From Sphingobacteriaceae bacterium GW460-11-11-14-LB5 (GTDB taxonomy: Bacteria; Bacteroidota; Bacteroidia; Sphingobacteriales; Sphingobacteriaceae): a stretch of 64,000 bases of DNA. Location of the stretch: NCBI GenBank assembly GCA_002151545.1, contig CP021237.1, positions 3,534,001 to 3,598,000 of the forward strand, given 5' to 3'. The translations under genes were made by a program, and so were the position numbers. The notes beneath the pieces are model-generated. The model saw only the letters and a program-made list of their open reading frames with translations. It made no database searches and was not told the origin of the DNA. Shown one piece after another: positions 1-8,012 of the stretch. Within the stretch, counting starts at the first letter, position 1. Every line of letters begins with the position of its first letter.

Positions 1-42
1 AAATTTCGGGAAAGCAATCTTAAAACAATCACCACTAGCGGG

Positions 43-129
43 CGCATTAAGATTCCCGTCTGCACGGGAATGACGCGTGGAGGGTTAGATGTCAGCGTCA
101 TTCCCAACTTGATTGGGAATCATAATGCG
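43..129. repeat. Long imperfect inverted repeat
   Basis: The arms at about 43-76 (CGCATTAAGATTCCCG...) and 94-129 (...TGGGAATCATAATGCG) are reverse complements over most of about 35 bases, with GCGTCATTCCC against GGGAATGACGC at the inner end. It lies downstream of the minus-strand amylase gene. It looks like a dispersed palindromic intergenic element; no coding potential is seen. Confidence 0.6.
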
Positions 130-153
130 TCGAAAAGGCATTAAGCCAACGCC

Positions 154-177
154 GTGGTCTGTGTCCCCACAGACCAC
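154..177. repeat. Perfect 10-bp stem-loop
   Basis: GTGGTCTGTG (154-163) pairs exactly with CACAGACCAC (168-177) around a TCCC loop. It lies 18 bases past the amylase stop codon and could end that transcript, but no U-tract follows on the minus strand, so a dispersed palindrome is equally possible. Confidence 0.55.
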
Positions 178-194
178 AATATCACCCTCTTCTC

Positions 195-1682
195 CTACCC
201 CACCTTCAACACCCAAACCGATACACTTCCCGCGTTGCAGTGAAACTCGGCCCAGCCATTTTCATCAATGATTACCTCCTGCTCCCTATAACCTAAGGCA
301 TCAACAAAGGTTTTTCCGGCAAAGTGTTTACCGATTTCCATTTCTTTAAAGCCTTCTTCTCCTGTGCTCATCAATACCGCCAGGCCGCTATTTTCATGTT
401 CCTCATCACCTGTACGGGTCCAGCCGACACAAATATTATGGTCAAAATAATCGCGCTGCTCGCCATAGGCTAAAGCTGTACGGATTTTACTCATGGTTTC
501 TACCACCGGAATTGGAACCAACTCCACGTGTACCTCATCCCCTTCTTTGTCTTTATCATCATAAATTCCTCCGTACAGATCGGGAAAGAACAAACATGGA
601 ATACCCTGTACACGCAACAGGATGATAGCATAAGCCAAAGGCCTGAACCAAAAATCGACATAAGATTCGAGTGCCTGCAAAGGTTGCGAATCATGGTTAT
701 CAACGAATGTTACGGCCAAATCCGGCTTCACCTGAACCAGGGTTCCATCAAAAATCGTTTGCATATCAAATGCCTCATCCTTACTCGCCAGGAAAAAATT
801 ATGGTGCAAAAGCGAATCGAATATTTGCGTTCTGCCACCGGTAATTTCGATATAGTTTAATTGCCCCTCTCTATCCACCACATTCCAATCTTCGGCCACA
901 ATAAAAAACTCCCGGTTAAATTTTTGATTCAGGTGATCGATCCACTCTACAATAAAATCCGGATTGATGTGTTTAACCGCATCCAATCGAAAACCATCTA
1001 CTTTGGTGGTTTCGACAACCCATTCACCCCAGTATTTTAACTCTTCCACAACCGCCCTGTTGCGGTAATCGATATCATTGAACATCAGGTAATCGTAATT
1101 GCCAAATTCAGTAGAAGGAACTTCTTCAAAACCTTCACCTAAATAATTCTGGATCGAATAAATGGCTGTTTCTTGGAGGTCTTCTGCCCAGTCTACCCCA
1201 CTAAAGCACTCATGATTCCAAATGAATTCAGAATATTTCCCCTGCCGCGCAGGAAAAGTAAACTTCGTCCAGGCTTCTATTTCGAAAACATCACTGGTAA
1301 ATTCGTTTCTATTTTCCGGGTTTACCGTTCTAACGGCTACTTTTTCAAGTTCATCACCCCCAGCTTTGTGGTTAAAAACCACATCGGCTAAAACACCAAT
1401 CCCGTTATCGTGAAGTGCTTCAATCGCTTTGATATATTCGTCTTTCGAGCCATGTTTGGTATTTACACTTCCTTTCTGGTCGAACTCGCCTAAATCGAAT
1501 AAATCATAAACGGCATAACCAACATCATAGGCCGCATTGTTCGATTTATAAGCCGGAGGCAGCCAAACAGATGTTATACCAATTTCTTTTAAATGACTGG
1601 CTTCGGCAGCTACTTTAGTCCACAAATTTTGTTCTTCATTATAATACCAATGGAAAAATTGGATCAGGGTCTGGTTTTGCAT
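195..1682 (-). CDS. Alpha-amylase, GH13, cytoplasmic type
   Basis: This 495-residue enzyme should hydrolyse internal alpha-1,4 linkages of starch, glycogen or maltodextrin. The GH13 core is complete: region I VVFNH at 101-105, region II GFRLDAVKH with nucleophile D234, general acid E264 in VAEDW, and FVDNHD with the stabilising D331. No signal peptide is present, so it probably acts in the cytoplasm, as in the GH13_5 group of liquefying amylases, whose usual length (about 480-515) it matches. The gene stands alone: the 87-bp repeat array lies upstream and palindromes downstream. The family is sure; exact product specificity is not. Confidence 0.93.
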   Translation of the reverse strand: MQNQTLIQFFHWYYNEEQNLWTKVAAEASHLKEIGITSVWLPPAYKSNNAAYDVGYAVYDLFDLGEFDQKGSVNTKHGSKDEYIKAIEALHDNGIGVLADVVFNHKAGGDELEKVAVRTVNPENRNEFTSDVFEIEAWTKFTFPARQGKYSEFIWNHECFSGVDWAEDLQETAIYSIQNYLGEGFEEVPSTEFGNYDYLMFNDIDYRNRAVVEELKYWGEWVVETTKVDGFRLDAVKHINPDFIVEWIDHLNQKFNREFFIVAEDWNVVDREGQLNYIEITGGRTQIFDSLLHHNFFLASKDEAFDMQTIFDGTLVQVKPDLAVTFVDNHDSQPLQALESYVDFWFRPLAYAIILLRVQGIPCLFFPDLYGGIYDDKDKEGDEVHVELVPIPVVETMSKIRTALAYGEQRDYFDHNICVGWTRTGDEEHENSGLAVLMSTGEEGFKEMEIGKHFAGKTFVDALGYREQEVIIDENGWAEFHCNAGSVSVWVLKVG

Positions 1683-1760
1683 TAATTCGATTTTTTTAAG
1701 GATAACATGATTGCTGATGAATTGTTTTCGGATTTAAATCGGGAACCCTCCAAATTCTTT

Positions 1761-2313
1761 TCCCGCTGATGGCGCAGATCACCGCAGAAAAAACAAACAG
1801 ATCTGCGAAAATCTATTGAATCTCCGGGAACATAACTTACACATCTTCTCCCGCTGATGGCGCAGATCACCGCAGAAAAACAAACAGATCTGCGAAAATC
1901 TATTGAATCTGCGGGAACATAACTTACACATCTTCTCCCGCTGATGGCGCAGATCACCGCAGAAAAACAAACAGATCTGCGAAAATCTATTGAATCTGCG
2001 GGAACATAACTTACACATCTTCTCCCGCTGATTGCGCAGATCACCGCAGAAAAACAAACAGATCTGCGAAAATCTATTAAATCTGCGGGAATATACTTAC
2101 ATATCTTGTCCCGCTGATGGCGCAGATCACCGCAGAAAAACAAACAGATCTGCGAAAATCTATTAAATCTGCGGGAACATAACTTACACATCTTGTCCAG
2201 CTGATTCCGCAGATCACCGCAGAAAAACAAACAGATCTGCGAAAATCTATTAAATCTGCGGGAACATAACTTACGCATCTTGTCCCGCTGATTGCGCAGA
2301 TCACCGCAGAAAA
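1761..2313. repeat. 87-bp palindromic tandem repeat array
   Basis: Six full units and one partial unit start with CCGCTGAT at 1763, 1851, 1938, 2025, 2111, 2198 and 2285, giving spacings of 88, 87, 87, 86, 87 and 87 bp. Each unit holds an inverted repeat, CGCAGATC facing GATCTGCG, nested within CCCGCTGATT facing AATCTGCGGG. The units are nearly identical and differ at a few positions (GATGGCGC, GATTGCGC, GATTCCGC). Because 87 is a multiple of three, false reading frames stay open through the array. There are no unique spacers, so it is not CRISPR. It fills the gap between the amylase and thioesterase genes. Confidence 0.9.
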
Positions 2314-2416
2314 CGGATGGCACATTGCGACCCCATAACATTATGCTGATCATGAAAAAGATCCTAAAATAAATTCAGGATGAAGACCGCCTATCTTATT
2401 TTAACCACATTTTACT

Positions 2417-2424
2417 TACTTTTG
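2417..2424 (+). promoter_or_regulatory. Possible -7 box TACTTTTG
   Basis: TACTTTTG matches the Bacteroidota TAnnTTTG -7 consensus and ends 7 bases before the thioesterase ATG. No clear -33 TTTG was found, and the implied leader would be almost absent. Confidence 0.35.
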
Positions 2425-2431
2425 CGCTTAA

Positions 2432-2953
2432 ATGAGTTTAAAAAAGAAATTTGCCAGAGAAAGTTTTACCATCATGAATGAATTGGTATTACCAAACGAT
2501 ACCAATACCTTAAATAACCTGATGGGTGGGCGTTTGCTTCACTGGATGGATATTGCAGCGGCAATTTCGGCTCAAAAACACTGTAACCGCATTGTAGTAA
2601 CCGCTTCGGTTGATAACGTTTCTTTTAAACATCCCATTAAATTAGGCGATGTAATTACCATTGAGGCCAAAGTAACCAGGGCATTTAATACTTCGGTAGA
2701 GGTTCGTTTAGATGTTTGGGCAGAGAATATCCCAAGTGGTGCACGCCAGAAAAGTAACGAGGCTTATTATACCTTTGTTGCAGTTGACCAGAGTGCCCGT
2801 ACCATACCTGTACCAGAACTTATCCCGGAAACGCCCGAAGAAAAGGATTTGTTTGATGGCGCTTTACGTCGCAGGCAATTACGTTTGGTTTTAGGTGGAA
2901 AAATGAATCCTGATGATGCCAGCGAACTAAAAGCACTTTTCTTTAAAGCATAA
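2432..2953 (+). CDS. Acyl-CoA thioesterase, hotdog fold
   Basis: This 173-residue protein belongs to the hotdog acyl-CoA hydrolase group (YciA/cytosolic acyl-CoA thioesterase type), which cleaves acyl-CoA to free acid and CoA. The visible hotdog features are the N-terminal segment LNNLMGGRLLHWMDIAAAI, with the helix that packs into the sheet, then VDNVSFKHPIKLGDVI and a beta-rich half ending near residue 120. Its length fits single-domain members. It is cytoplasmic, with no signal peptide. It is monocistronic or co-transcribed with the antiporter 70 bases downstream. Substrate chain length cannot be read from the sequence. Confidence 0.88.
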   Translation: MSLKKKFARESFTIMNELVLPNDTNTLNNLMGGRLLHWMDIAAAISAQKHCNRIVVTASVDNVSFKHPIKLGDVITIEAKVTRAFNTSVEVRLDVWAENIPSGARQKSNEAYYTFVAVDQSARTIPVPELIPETPEEKDLFDGALRRRQLRLVLGGKMNPDDASELKALFFKA

Positions 2954-3023
2954 TTTTTACATTAAATTCCTTTCTGCTTAGCATGATTGTTTTATTTTAG
3001 CGGTTTACCCTACGCTGAAAAAT

Positions 3024-4205
3024 ATGACAACTTATACCATTCTTATTATTTTAAGCGGATTAGTTATTTTCTCTTATCTGTTTGATTTAGTGGCAAGTAA
3101 GACCAAAATACCATCGGTTTTATTACTACTGCTTTTGGGTATTGGTTTACGTTTACTGGTCGATAACCTGAAGATACAAACCTTCAATTTTCTCTCTATC
3201 TTACCCACATTGGGTACTGTAGGGTTGATTTTGATTGTTTTTGAGGGCTCACTTGAACTTAAATACGACCGACATAAAAACAAGATTATCCGCAGTGCTT
3301 TTTTCTCTGCTTTAAGTATTTTATTGGGCACTATCGCTGTAATTACCACCATTATTTACCAGATCAGCCACCACGATTTATATACCTGTATTGCAAATGC
3401 TATTCCCTTCAGCGTAATCAGTTCGGCTATTGCCATTCCTTCGGCAGCGGCATTAAACAACCACGACAAAGAATTTGTAATTTATGAATCTTCTTTCTCC
3501 GATATTTTAGGGATTATCATCTTCAATTTTGCCATTACCAATCATTCGATCACTACATCGGCTTTTATTGGCTTAGGTTTAAGTACCTTCCTGATCCTTT
3601 TACTATCGGCCATTGCCTGTGTGGTGTTGCTGTATGTGATGGGACGATTGGTGCATCACATCAAATTCTTTTTAATTATAGCCATCCTGATACTGGTTTA
3701 TGCCATTGGCCAATCCTACCACCTCTCCTCCCTGGTGTTAATTTTAAGCACGGGCCTGTTCCTGAACAATGCTGATGCCATTGAGAATGCCTGGTTCAGA
3801 AGTGTCTTTTTATACAAAAATTTAACGGCCGATTTATCCCAGCTTTATCAGTTATCAGCAGAAAGCGCCTTTATCCTCCGTACTTTTTTCTTCGTGATTT
3901 TTGGTTTTACCATGAATATAAGTAGCCTGAACGATAAAATTGTACTGGCCAATGGTTTCTTCATGCTTATATCGATTTACATCATCAGAGTGGTGTTTCT
4001 CAAAATATTCAAAAAAGAAAACCTGAGTCCGATTTTATACATTGCACCACGCGGACTCATTAGCATTTTGCTTTATTTTAACCTGCCAGATTCTTTAAAA
4101 ATACCGGAGGTTGGTACACCATTTTTATTCCTGGTGGTATTGGGATCGAGTATTGTCATGACGCTGGGGATAACCTTGAGTAAAAGAAATAGTGTGGTTC
4201 ATTAG
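3024..4205 (+). CDS. Cation:proton antiporter, CPA family
   Basis: This 393-residue integral membrane protein has about a dozen hydrophobic segments spread over its whole length and no soluble C-terminal domain. It resembles the sodium/proton exchanger family: segment SVISSAIAIPSAAAL (about 135-149) followed by YESSFSDILGI (about 160-170) occupies the place of the ion-binding aspartate motif of CPA1 exchangers. It probably exchanges Na+ or K+ for H+ across the inner membrane. It lies just downstream of the thioesterase on the same strand. Ion specificity is an inference only. Confidence 0.8.
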   Translation: MTTYTILIILSGLVIFSYLFDLVASKTKIPSVLLLLLLGIGLRLLVDNLKIQTFNFLSILPTLGTVGLILIVFEGSLELKYDRHKNKIIRSAFFSALSILLGTIAVITTIIYQISHHDLYTCIANAIPFSVISSAIAIPSAAALNNHDKEFVIYESSFSDILGIIIFNFAITNHSITTSAFIGLGLSTFLILLLSAIACVVLLYVMGRLVHHIKFFLIIAILILVYAIGQSYHLSSLVLILSTGLFLNNADAIENAWFRSVFLYKNLTADLSQLYQLSAESAFILRTFFFVIFGFTMNISSLNDKIVLANGFFMLISIYIIRVVFLKIFKKENLSPILYIAPRGLISILLYFNLPDSLKIPEVGTPFLFLVVLGSSIVMTLGITLSKRNSVVH

Positions 4206-4288
4206 TTTATTGGTTCCATAGAGCGGAAAAATAATACTTGTTGCCACAGGATAAGACTTTTTGGGAAATTAATCAATCGGTTAATCTA

Positions 4289-4374
4289 CCCCAAACGCAA
4301 TACGCCCATCGCAATACGCCCTAAGCTCTACTCCAAACGCCAAACGCCCAGCGCAATACGCCCTACTCCAACCG
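4289..4374. repeat. Short degenerate repeats CGCAATACGCCC
   Basis: CGCAATACGCCC occurs three times, with the variants CCAAACGCAA and CCAAACGCCAAACGCCC between, in the gap between the convergent antiporter and the next gene. The units are too short and irregular for a CRISPR array. Confidence 0.6.
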
Positions 4375-4375
4375 C

Positions 4376-4939
4376 CTAAGGCTTAAACTTAGCCGAAATG
4401 GTTTTTAGCTGGTGCAACTCGGCCAGTACATTTGGATTGGCCTGATAATAAATAGAATAATAACTGAGTTCGTTTAACTTATTTCCATCTGGTTTACGAA
4501 AGTTAAAACGTGCAAGATTCGGATTAATGGCATGAATAGGTAGTGCAACAGCATTTGCAAGTACCGTAAAAATGACAGAAAAAAAAGTAGCTGATACATC
4601 TTCCTTAAAGGTCGGCTCTTCCTTACCCCATTGATCAACCATTCTACCACTAGCGTCCATTTTATATTCTTCAGACCGGGTTTCACCAATTTTAATAAAA
4701 CTCATCCCTTCATAGCCTTTTTTAATCGTTCTGATCTGTACGGTTTTAATTTCGCTTACCGGAACCTTGATAAATTCGCCATCATGATTCAGAATGGCAT
4801 TCACTGAATCAACTTTATATAAAATGCCTTTGTATTTTCCATTTTGTGTTTTAAGAACGGCGATATAGGGTTTTATACTTTGCGCCTGTGCAATGGTAAG
4901 GGAGAGGAAAAAGAGAAGTGTAAAATAGATGGTTTTCAT
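4376..4939 (-). CDS. Exported protein of unknown function
   Basis: This 187-residue protein begins with a clear signal peptide (residues 1-20, ending AQAQ), so it is exported. Residues 24-75 form a beta-rich segment (VLKTQNGKYKGILYKVDSVN...VPVSEIKTVQIR) that resembles the N-terminal half of the product of the gene at 5398-5904; the two are likely paralogues. A hydrophobic stretch around residues 118-135 may be a membrane helix. I do not recognise a named family. It may be anchored in an envelope membrane and has no recognisable enzyme motif. Confidence 0.75.
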   Translation of the reverse strand: MKTIYFTLLFFLSLTIAQAQSIKPYIAVLKTQNGKYKGILYKVDSVNAILNHDGEFIKVPVSEIKTVQIRTIKKGYEGMSFIKIGETRSEEYKMDASGRMVDQWGKEEPTFKEDVSATFFSVIFTVLANAVALPIHAINPNLARFNFRKPDGNKLNELSYYSIYYQANPNVLAELHQLKTISAKFKP

Positions 4940-5040
4940 ATGAGGTATTAAGAACTTATTTAAGTTAATACATTTTTTACTTAATTTAAAGATTTCTGTA
5001 ACGGTGAGGATTAATTTATTGTATAAAATTCAATATTAAT

Positions 5041-5390
5041 GATGTATACATTTATTTTTTTGGCTCCGGGCAAAGCCTTGCCTCGGCTCGCCGCCGCCGA
5101 AGGGCTTTTTCTTTTTGATGTCAAAAAGACCAGCGGAGCTAGCTAGAACGCAGTTAAAAAAATGAAAACAGGTGAAAAAACAAAAAACACCGGCTGAAAA
5201 TTTTTCTTTCGAAGCTAGTGAGGCGGCTTTTTCAGTGGAGCCCGAAAAATTTGTTAGGCCGGATTTAAGTAGAACGGAGACATAATGCTACGGCCTAGCT
5301 ATGCGGAAATGCCTAGGTACTACAAGTTACTCATCAACAGACAACTGCAAGATAACATCATTGATAGCGGAGTCGAAATGTTACAAAAAA
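5041..5390. other. Unexplained intergenic block
   Basis: About 350 bases separate the two small exported-protein genes and contain no convincing ORF. The block is richer in GC than its surroundings (for example GGCTCGCCGCCGCCGAAGGG at about 5092) and holds the palindrome CTTTTTGA-TG-TCAAAAAG at 5111-5128. The purine-rich stretch after it has no codon structure on either strand. It may be a decayed mobile or dispersed repeat element; nothing identifies it. Confidence 0.4.
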
Positions 5391-5397
5391 CAGCTCA

Positions 5398-5904
5398 TTA
5401 AGGTTTATCAGTATAATAAGCTTTTGAATACTTTTCAAGTTTCTGATACTCGTTTGCAAAAAGACTCGTGTCTTTATTAATTCTGAGCATCATTTTATTG
5501 GCTAAAATCTCACAGGCCAATCCATAACCTACACCAGCTACAACCCCGGCAGATGTTATAGTCGCTAAAATAGTCAACTGCGAATCATCAGGAAGGTCGC
5601 TCAAAAATGCTGTAGAACCAATAGCGGCCCCGCAAATGGTACCGTACAACAAGCCCTGTGCAGTTGTAAAGCTATTTTTCTTCAAACGAATACTCATGAT
5701 GTTTTGAGCCTTGATCACCACAGATTTTCCATGATCCATAACCGTAAGTCCTTCACTATTTATTTTCTCCAAAATTCCTTTATGGGTGCCTAAAGAATCC
5801 GTTCTTACCTTAACCTGGTAATTGATATATTCCTGCGACCTGCTTTCGCTTACAAACAGGCAGGTAACCAGAATAATGATCGTAGCGATTATTTTAAACT
5901 TCAT
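5398..5904 (-). CDS. Small exported or membrane protein, paralogue of 4376-4939
   Basis: This 168-residue protein starts with a signal peptide or anchor (residues 1-24, ending SRSQ). It is followed by the same beta-rich pattern seen in the gene at 4376-4939 (VRTDSLGTHKGILEKINSEGLTVMDHGKSVVIKAQNIMSIRL). Two glycine/alanine-rich hydrophobic segments (about 85-105 and 110-133) suggest a hairpin of membrane helices like those of glycine-zipper proteins. No enzyme motif is seen. Function unknown; an envelope location is the safest inference. Confidence 0.72.
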   Translation of the reverse strand: MKFKIIATIIILVTCLFVSESRSQEYINYQVKVRTDSLGTHKGILEKINSEGLTVMDHGKSVVIKAQNIMSIRLKKNSFTTAQGLLYGTICGAAIGSTAFLSDLPDDSQLTILATITSAGVVAGVGYGLACEILANKMMLRINKDTSLFANEYQKLEKYSKAYYTDKP

Positions 5905-5924
5905 GTTGAGTGCGTTAATATTAA

Positions 5925-5987
5925 ATTGTTAATTGAAAACTGTTAATTGTTAATTGAAAACTGTTAATTGCTAACTGAAAACTGCAA
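5925..5987. repeat. Three 21-bp tandem repeats
   Basis: The unit ATTGTTAATTGAAAACTGTTA is present at 5925-5945 and 5946-5966 (identical) and, with four changes, at 5967-5987. It fills the gap between the EVE gene stop and the next minus-strand gene. The spacing of two helical turns would suit a protein-binding site, but no function is known. Confidence 0.75.
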
Positions 5988-5992
5988 ACTGA

Positions 5993-6397
5993 TCAGCTTC
6001 CCATTTCCAGAATCTTATCAAATTCTGCTGCTTTTAAGGGCATAACTGATAACCGTCCTTGTCTAACCAACGAAATATCGGTTAAACTAGGTTCAGCCTT
6101 AATTTGTTCGAGTGAAACCGGGTTTTTCAGCGTTTCTACAGGAGATAAATCAACCACTACCCAGTTGGCATCATCAGTGGTAGGATCCTGATAAAACTCT
6201 TTCACCACTTTTGCAATACCCACCACATTTTTGCCTTCGTTACTGTGGTAAAAAAGCACCAAATCACCCTCTTTCATCGCTTTTAGGTTATTCCGTGCCT
6301 GATAATTACGAACGCCATCCCAAAAGGTACGACCATCTTTGTTAAACTTTTCCCAACTGTATTTAAAAGGCTCTGATTTTACTAACCAATATTGCAT
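5993..6397 (-). CDS. EVE-domain protein, host target of the island
   Basis: This 134-residue protein is a single EVE domain (PUA-like fold, related to thymocyte nuclear protein 1). Diagnostic segments are YWLVKSEP at 3-10, FWDGVRNYQARNNL at about 25-38, and GDLVLFYHSN at 44-53. EVE domains are related to YTH domains and can bind modified bases. The first codons are a recombination junction: the 16-bp att core at 6375-6390 covers codons 3-8, and the start codon ATG CAA TAT comes from the inserted island. The original start, encoding MNHWLVKSE, survives at 35849 on the other side of the island. Expression therefore probably depends on a promoter carried by the island. Confidence 0.9.
   Translation of the reverse strand: MQYWLVKSEPFKYSWEKFNKDGRTFWDGVRNYQARNNLKAMKEGDLVLFYHSNEGKNVVGIAKVVKEFYQDPTTDDANWVVVDLSPVETLKNPVSLEQIKAEPSLTDISLVRQGRLSVMPLKAAEFDKILEMGS
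6375..6390. other. attL core in EVE codons 3-8
   Basis: GATTTTACTAACCAAT here is identical to 35827-35842. With flanking bases it extends to a 20-base match with one mismatch (CTCTG here, CTCAG at the right copy). On the minus strand it encodes the WLVKS part of the EVE protein. Confidence 0.85.
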
Positions 6398-6440
6398 ATT
6401 TATATTTATTTAAAGTACTTCAAAGGCGGTTTTTCATTCA

Positions 6441-6466
6441 ATCGTTGACAAAACCGTTGACAAAAT
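6441..6466. repeat. Left integrase arm-type repeat
   Basis: This 26-base sequence contains two CGTTGACAAAA half-units 13 bases apart and is repeated exactly at 35709-35734 near the right end. A degenerate third copy lies near 35467-35490. Position, orientation and duplication fit arm-type sites for the adjacent tyrosine recombinase; binding is inferred. Confidence 0.65.
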
Positions 6467-6481
6467 ATCCGCCTATTTCGT

Positions 6482-6489
6482 TATATTTG
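6482..6489 (+). promoter_or_regulatory. Integrase promoter, -7 box TATATTTG
   Basis: TATATTTG matches TAnnTTTG exactly, 20 bases before the integrase ATG. A TTG at 6457-6459 lies 22 bases upstream, inside the arm repeat, so integrase binding could repress its own gene. Confidence 0.5.
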
Positions 6490-6509
6490 AATAACCAAAT
6501 ATTAAATCT

Positions 6510-7739
6510 ATGAAAACCAAAACTGCTAACAGGTCAGAGAATATTTTCATAAAGGAATGGAACGGTACGGATTTTAATCTTTCTATTCCCACAAAAATAA
6601 CAAACTCAAACAAACCTTTCATATATTTTTACTGGCCTAACAAATTAAAAGGGGGAAATCTCGACCGAGCACGAAAAGGTGGTGTAGGCGGAATAAATGA
6701 TACTCGTTTAAAGATAAAGAAAAACGCCCAATTTGCCGTTGACGCCATTACACAATTATTGAGTAAAGGTTGGGACCCGTTTACAAACGAATTTGTTCAG
6801 GCAGGTATCAGCATAGATTTAAATGCTTTATCTCCTATCGTAAAATGCTGTAATCACTGGATCAAACATAGAGAAGAACGCTTTGAAGATAAAATGATAG
6901 GGAAAACAGCGATCAAAAACAATAAAATAGTTATTGAGCACCTCAAGGATTGGCTTACAAAACATAATTATTTATCCCGGAAAATCGGCAGCTTCACTTC
7001 AATAGATATCGACAATTTTTTTGGCTTTAAAACCAAACAGCGTAAGTGGGGGAAAGTAACCTACAATACCTATCGATCAGATTTGAGCACGTTTTTCTCC
7101 TACCTGAAGAAATATAAGGTGATTTCTGAAAACCCCGTGGATGACGCGATAAAAAAGTCCACGCACAAAGATAGTTCAAGGTTTATAATTTACGAAGAAG
7201 AAGAATTACAAAACATGGAACTCTTGCTCAGGGATGACCCTGCTTATTTCGGGCTTTACGTGGCCTCAAAAATGCTATATTCATACAATATTCGTCCCAT
7301 TGAAATGACCAGGCTTCAGATCCATGACATAAATTGGAAAAGAAGAATTATCACTCTACCTGCCAACAAAACAAAAAATGATCAGGAAGCAATTTTTGAG
7401 TTGAATGAGGAAATGTCCGAACTCTTAAATAAGCTGATACTAAATAAGCCAGAGGCCTACTTTGTTTTTGGCCACAGGTGCAAACCAAGTTCAGAACCGG
7501 TAAATGAGCAATACTTTGGGCAAAAATTCAGGGCTTTCAGAACCAAATACAAACTTAGCAAGCATCTGAAATTTTATGCTTTGAAACACAGTTCGAACTT
7601 CTATGATCTAGAAGATGGAGCTTCTTTCTATTCTATTATGGAGAAAAACCGACACGCCTCTTTACAGATTACTACTGCATACATAAAACAACGATTACAA
7701 AAACGGATTATCCAGCCCACTAAAAACCGAAGATTTTAA
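6510..7739 (+). CDS. Tyrosine recombinase (island integrase)
   Basis: This 409-residue site-specific recombinase has an N-terminal arm-binding region, a SAM-like core-binding domain (about 110-205) and a C-terminal catalytic domain (about 225-400). Catalytic positions can be read: R262 in YNIRPIEMTRL, K359-H360 in YALKHS (Bacteroidota integrases often have K where others have R), H382 in the RHAS box and the nucleophile Y391. It probably catalyses integration and excision between the cores at 6375 and 35827. It is the first gene inside the left end and points inward. No excisionase gene is evident. Confidence 0.92.
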   Translation: MKTKTANRSENIFIKEWNGTDFNLSIPTKITNSNKPFIYFYWPNKLKGGNLDRARKGGVGGINDTRLKIKKNAQFAVDAITQLLSKGWDPFTNEFVQAGISIDLNALSPIVKCCNHWIKHREERFEDKMIGKTAIKNNKIVIEHLKDWLTKHNYLSRKIGSFTSIDIDNFFGFKTKQRKWGKVTYNTYRSDLSTFFSYLKKYKVISENPVDDAIKKSTHKDSSRFIIYEEEELQNMELLLRDDPAYFGLYVASKMLYSYNIRPIEMTRLQIHDINWKRRIITLPANKTKNDQEAIFELNEEMSELLNKLILNKPEAYFVFGHRCKPSSEPVNEQYFGQKFRAFRTKYKLSKHLKFYALKHSSNFYDLEDGASFYSIMEKNRHASLQITTAYIKQRLQKRIIQPTKNRRF

Positions 7740-7802
7740 GAGTATTAGCTTTAACAAAAATTGATCGTTATTTGAAATAATTGGATTTAATCTTGAATTC
7801 TT

Positions 7803-8012
7803 TTATTGCTTTCTTGACATAGCAACTGAAAATTTAAACATTTGAGCTACGATAGAGAGAAACAACGTTAAATTGACCAACTTTGGTGCCCCATATTGAA
7901 GAATACTATTAAAATCTATTTCTTTGGCAGGGCAGTAACTCCAGAAATATTCAATAACGGCAATCCTTGAATCAGAAGCTGATACTAAGACTATTCTTTT
8001 ACCAAAATTAGC
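7803..8012 (-). pseudogene. Open frame without start, possible gene remnant
   Basis: The roughly 250-base gap between the integrase and the PIN-like gene holds a minus-strand frame of about 60 codons that ends at 7803. It overlaps the end of the PIN-like gene in another frame and has no ATG or GTG start. Its residues look protein-like (...SRIAVIEYFWSYCP...FLSIVAQMFKF...). It may be the tail of a deleted or frameshifted gene, or chance. I do not recognise it. Confidence 0.25.

Noticed and set aside
1761..2313. CRISPR array
   Set aside because: The whole 87-base unit repeats with no unique spacers, and no cas genes are nearby.
1682..2353. Repeat-protein ORFs of 223, 92 and 82 codons across the 87-bp array
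   Set aside because: The frames stay open only because the repeat length is a multiple of three; translations are the same DNA repeat read in different frames, with no start or ribosome-site logic.
5993..6397. EVE gene disrupted by the integration
   Set aside because: The island supplies an in-frame ATG and the protein keeps the whole domain, so the gene is intact.
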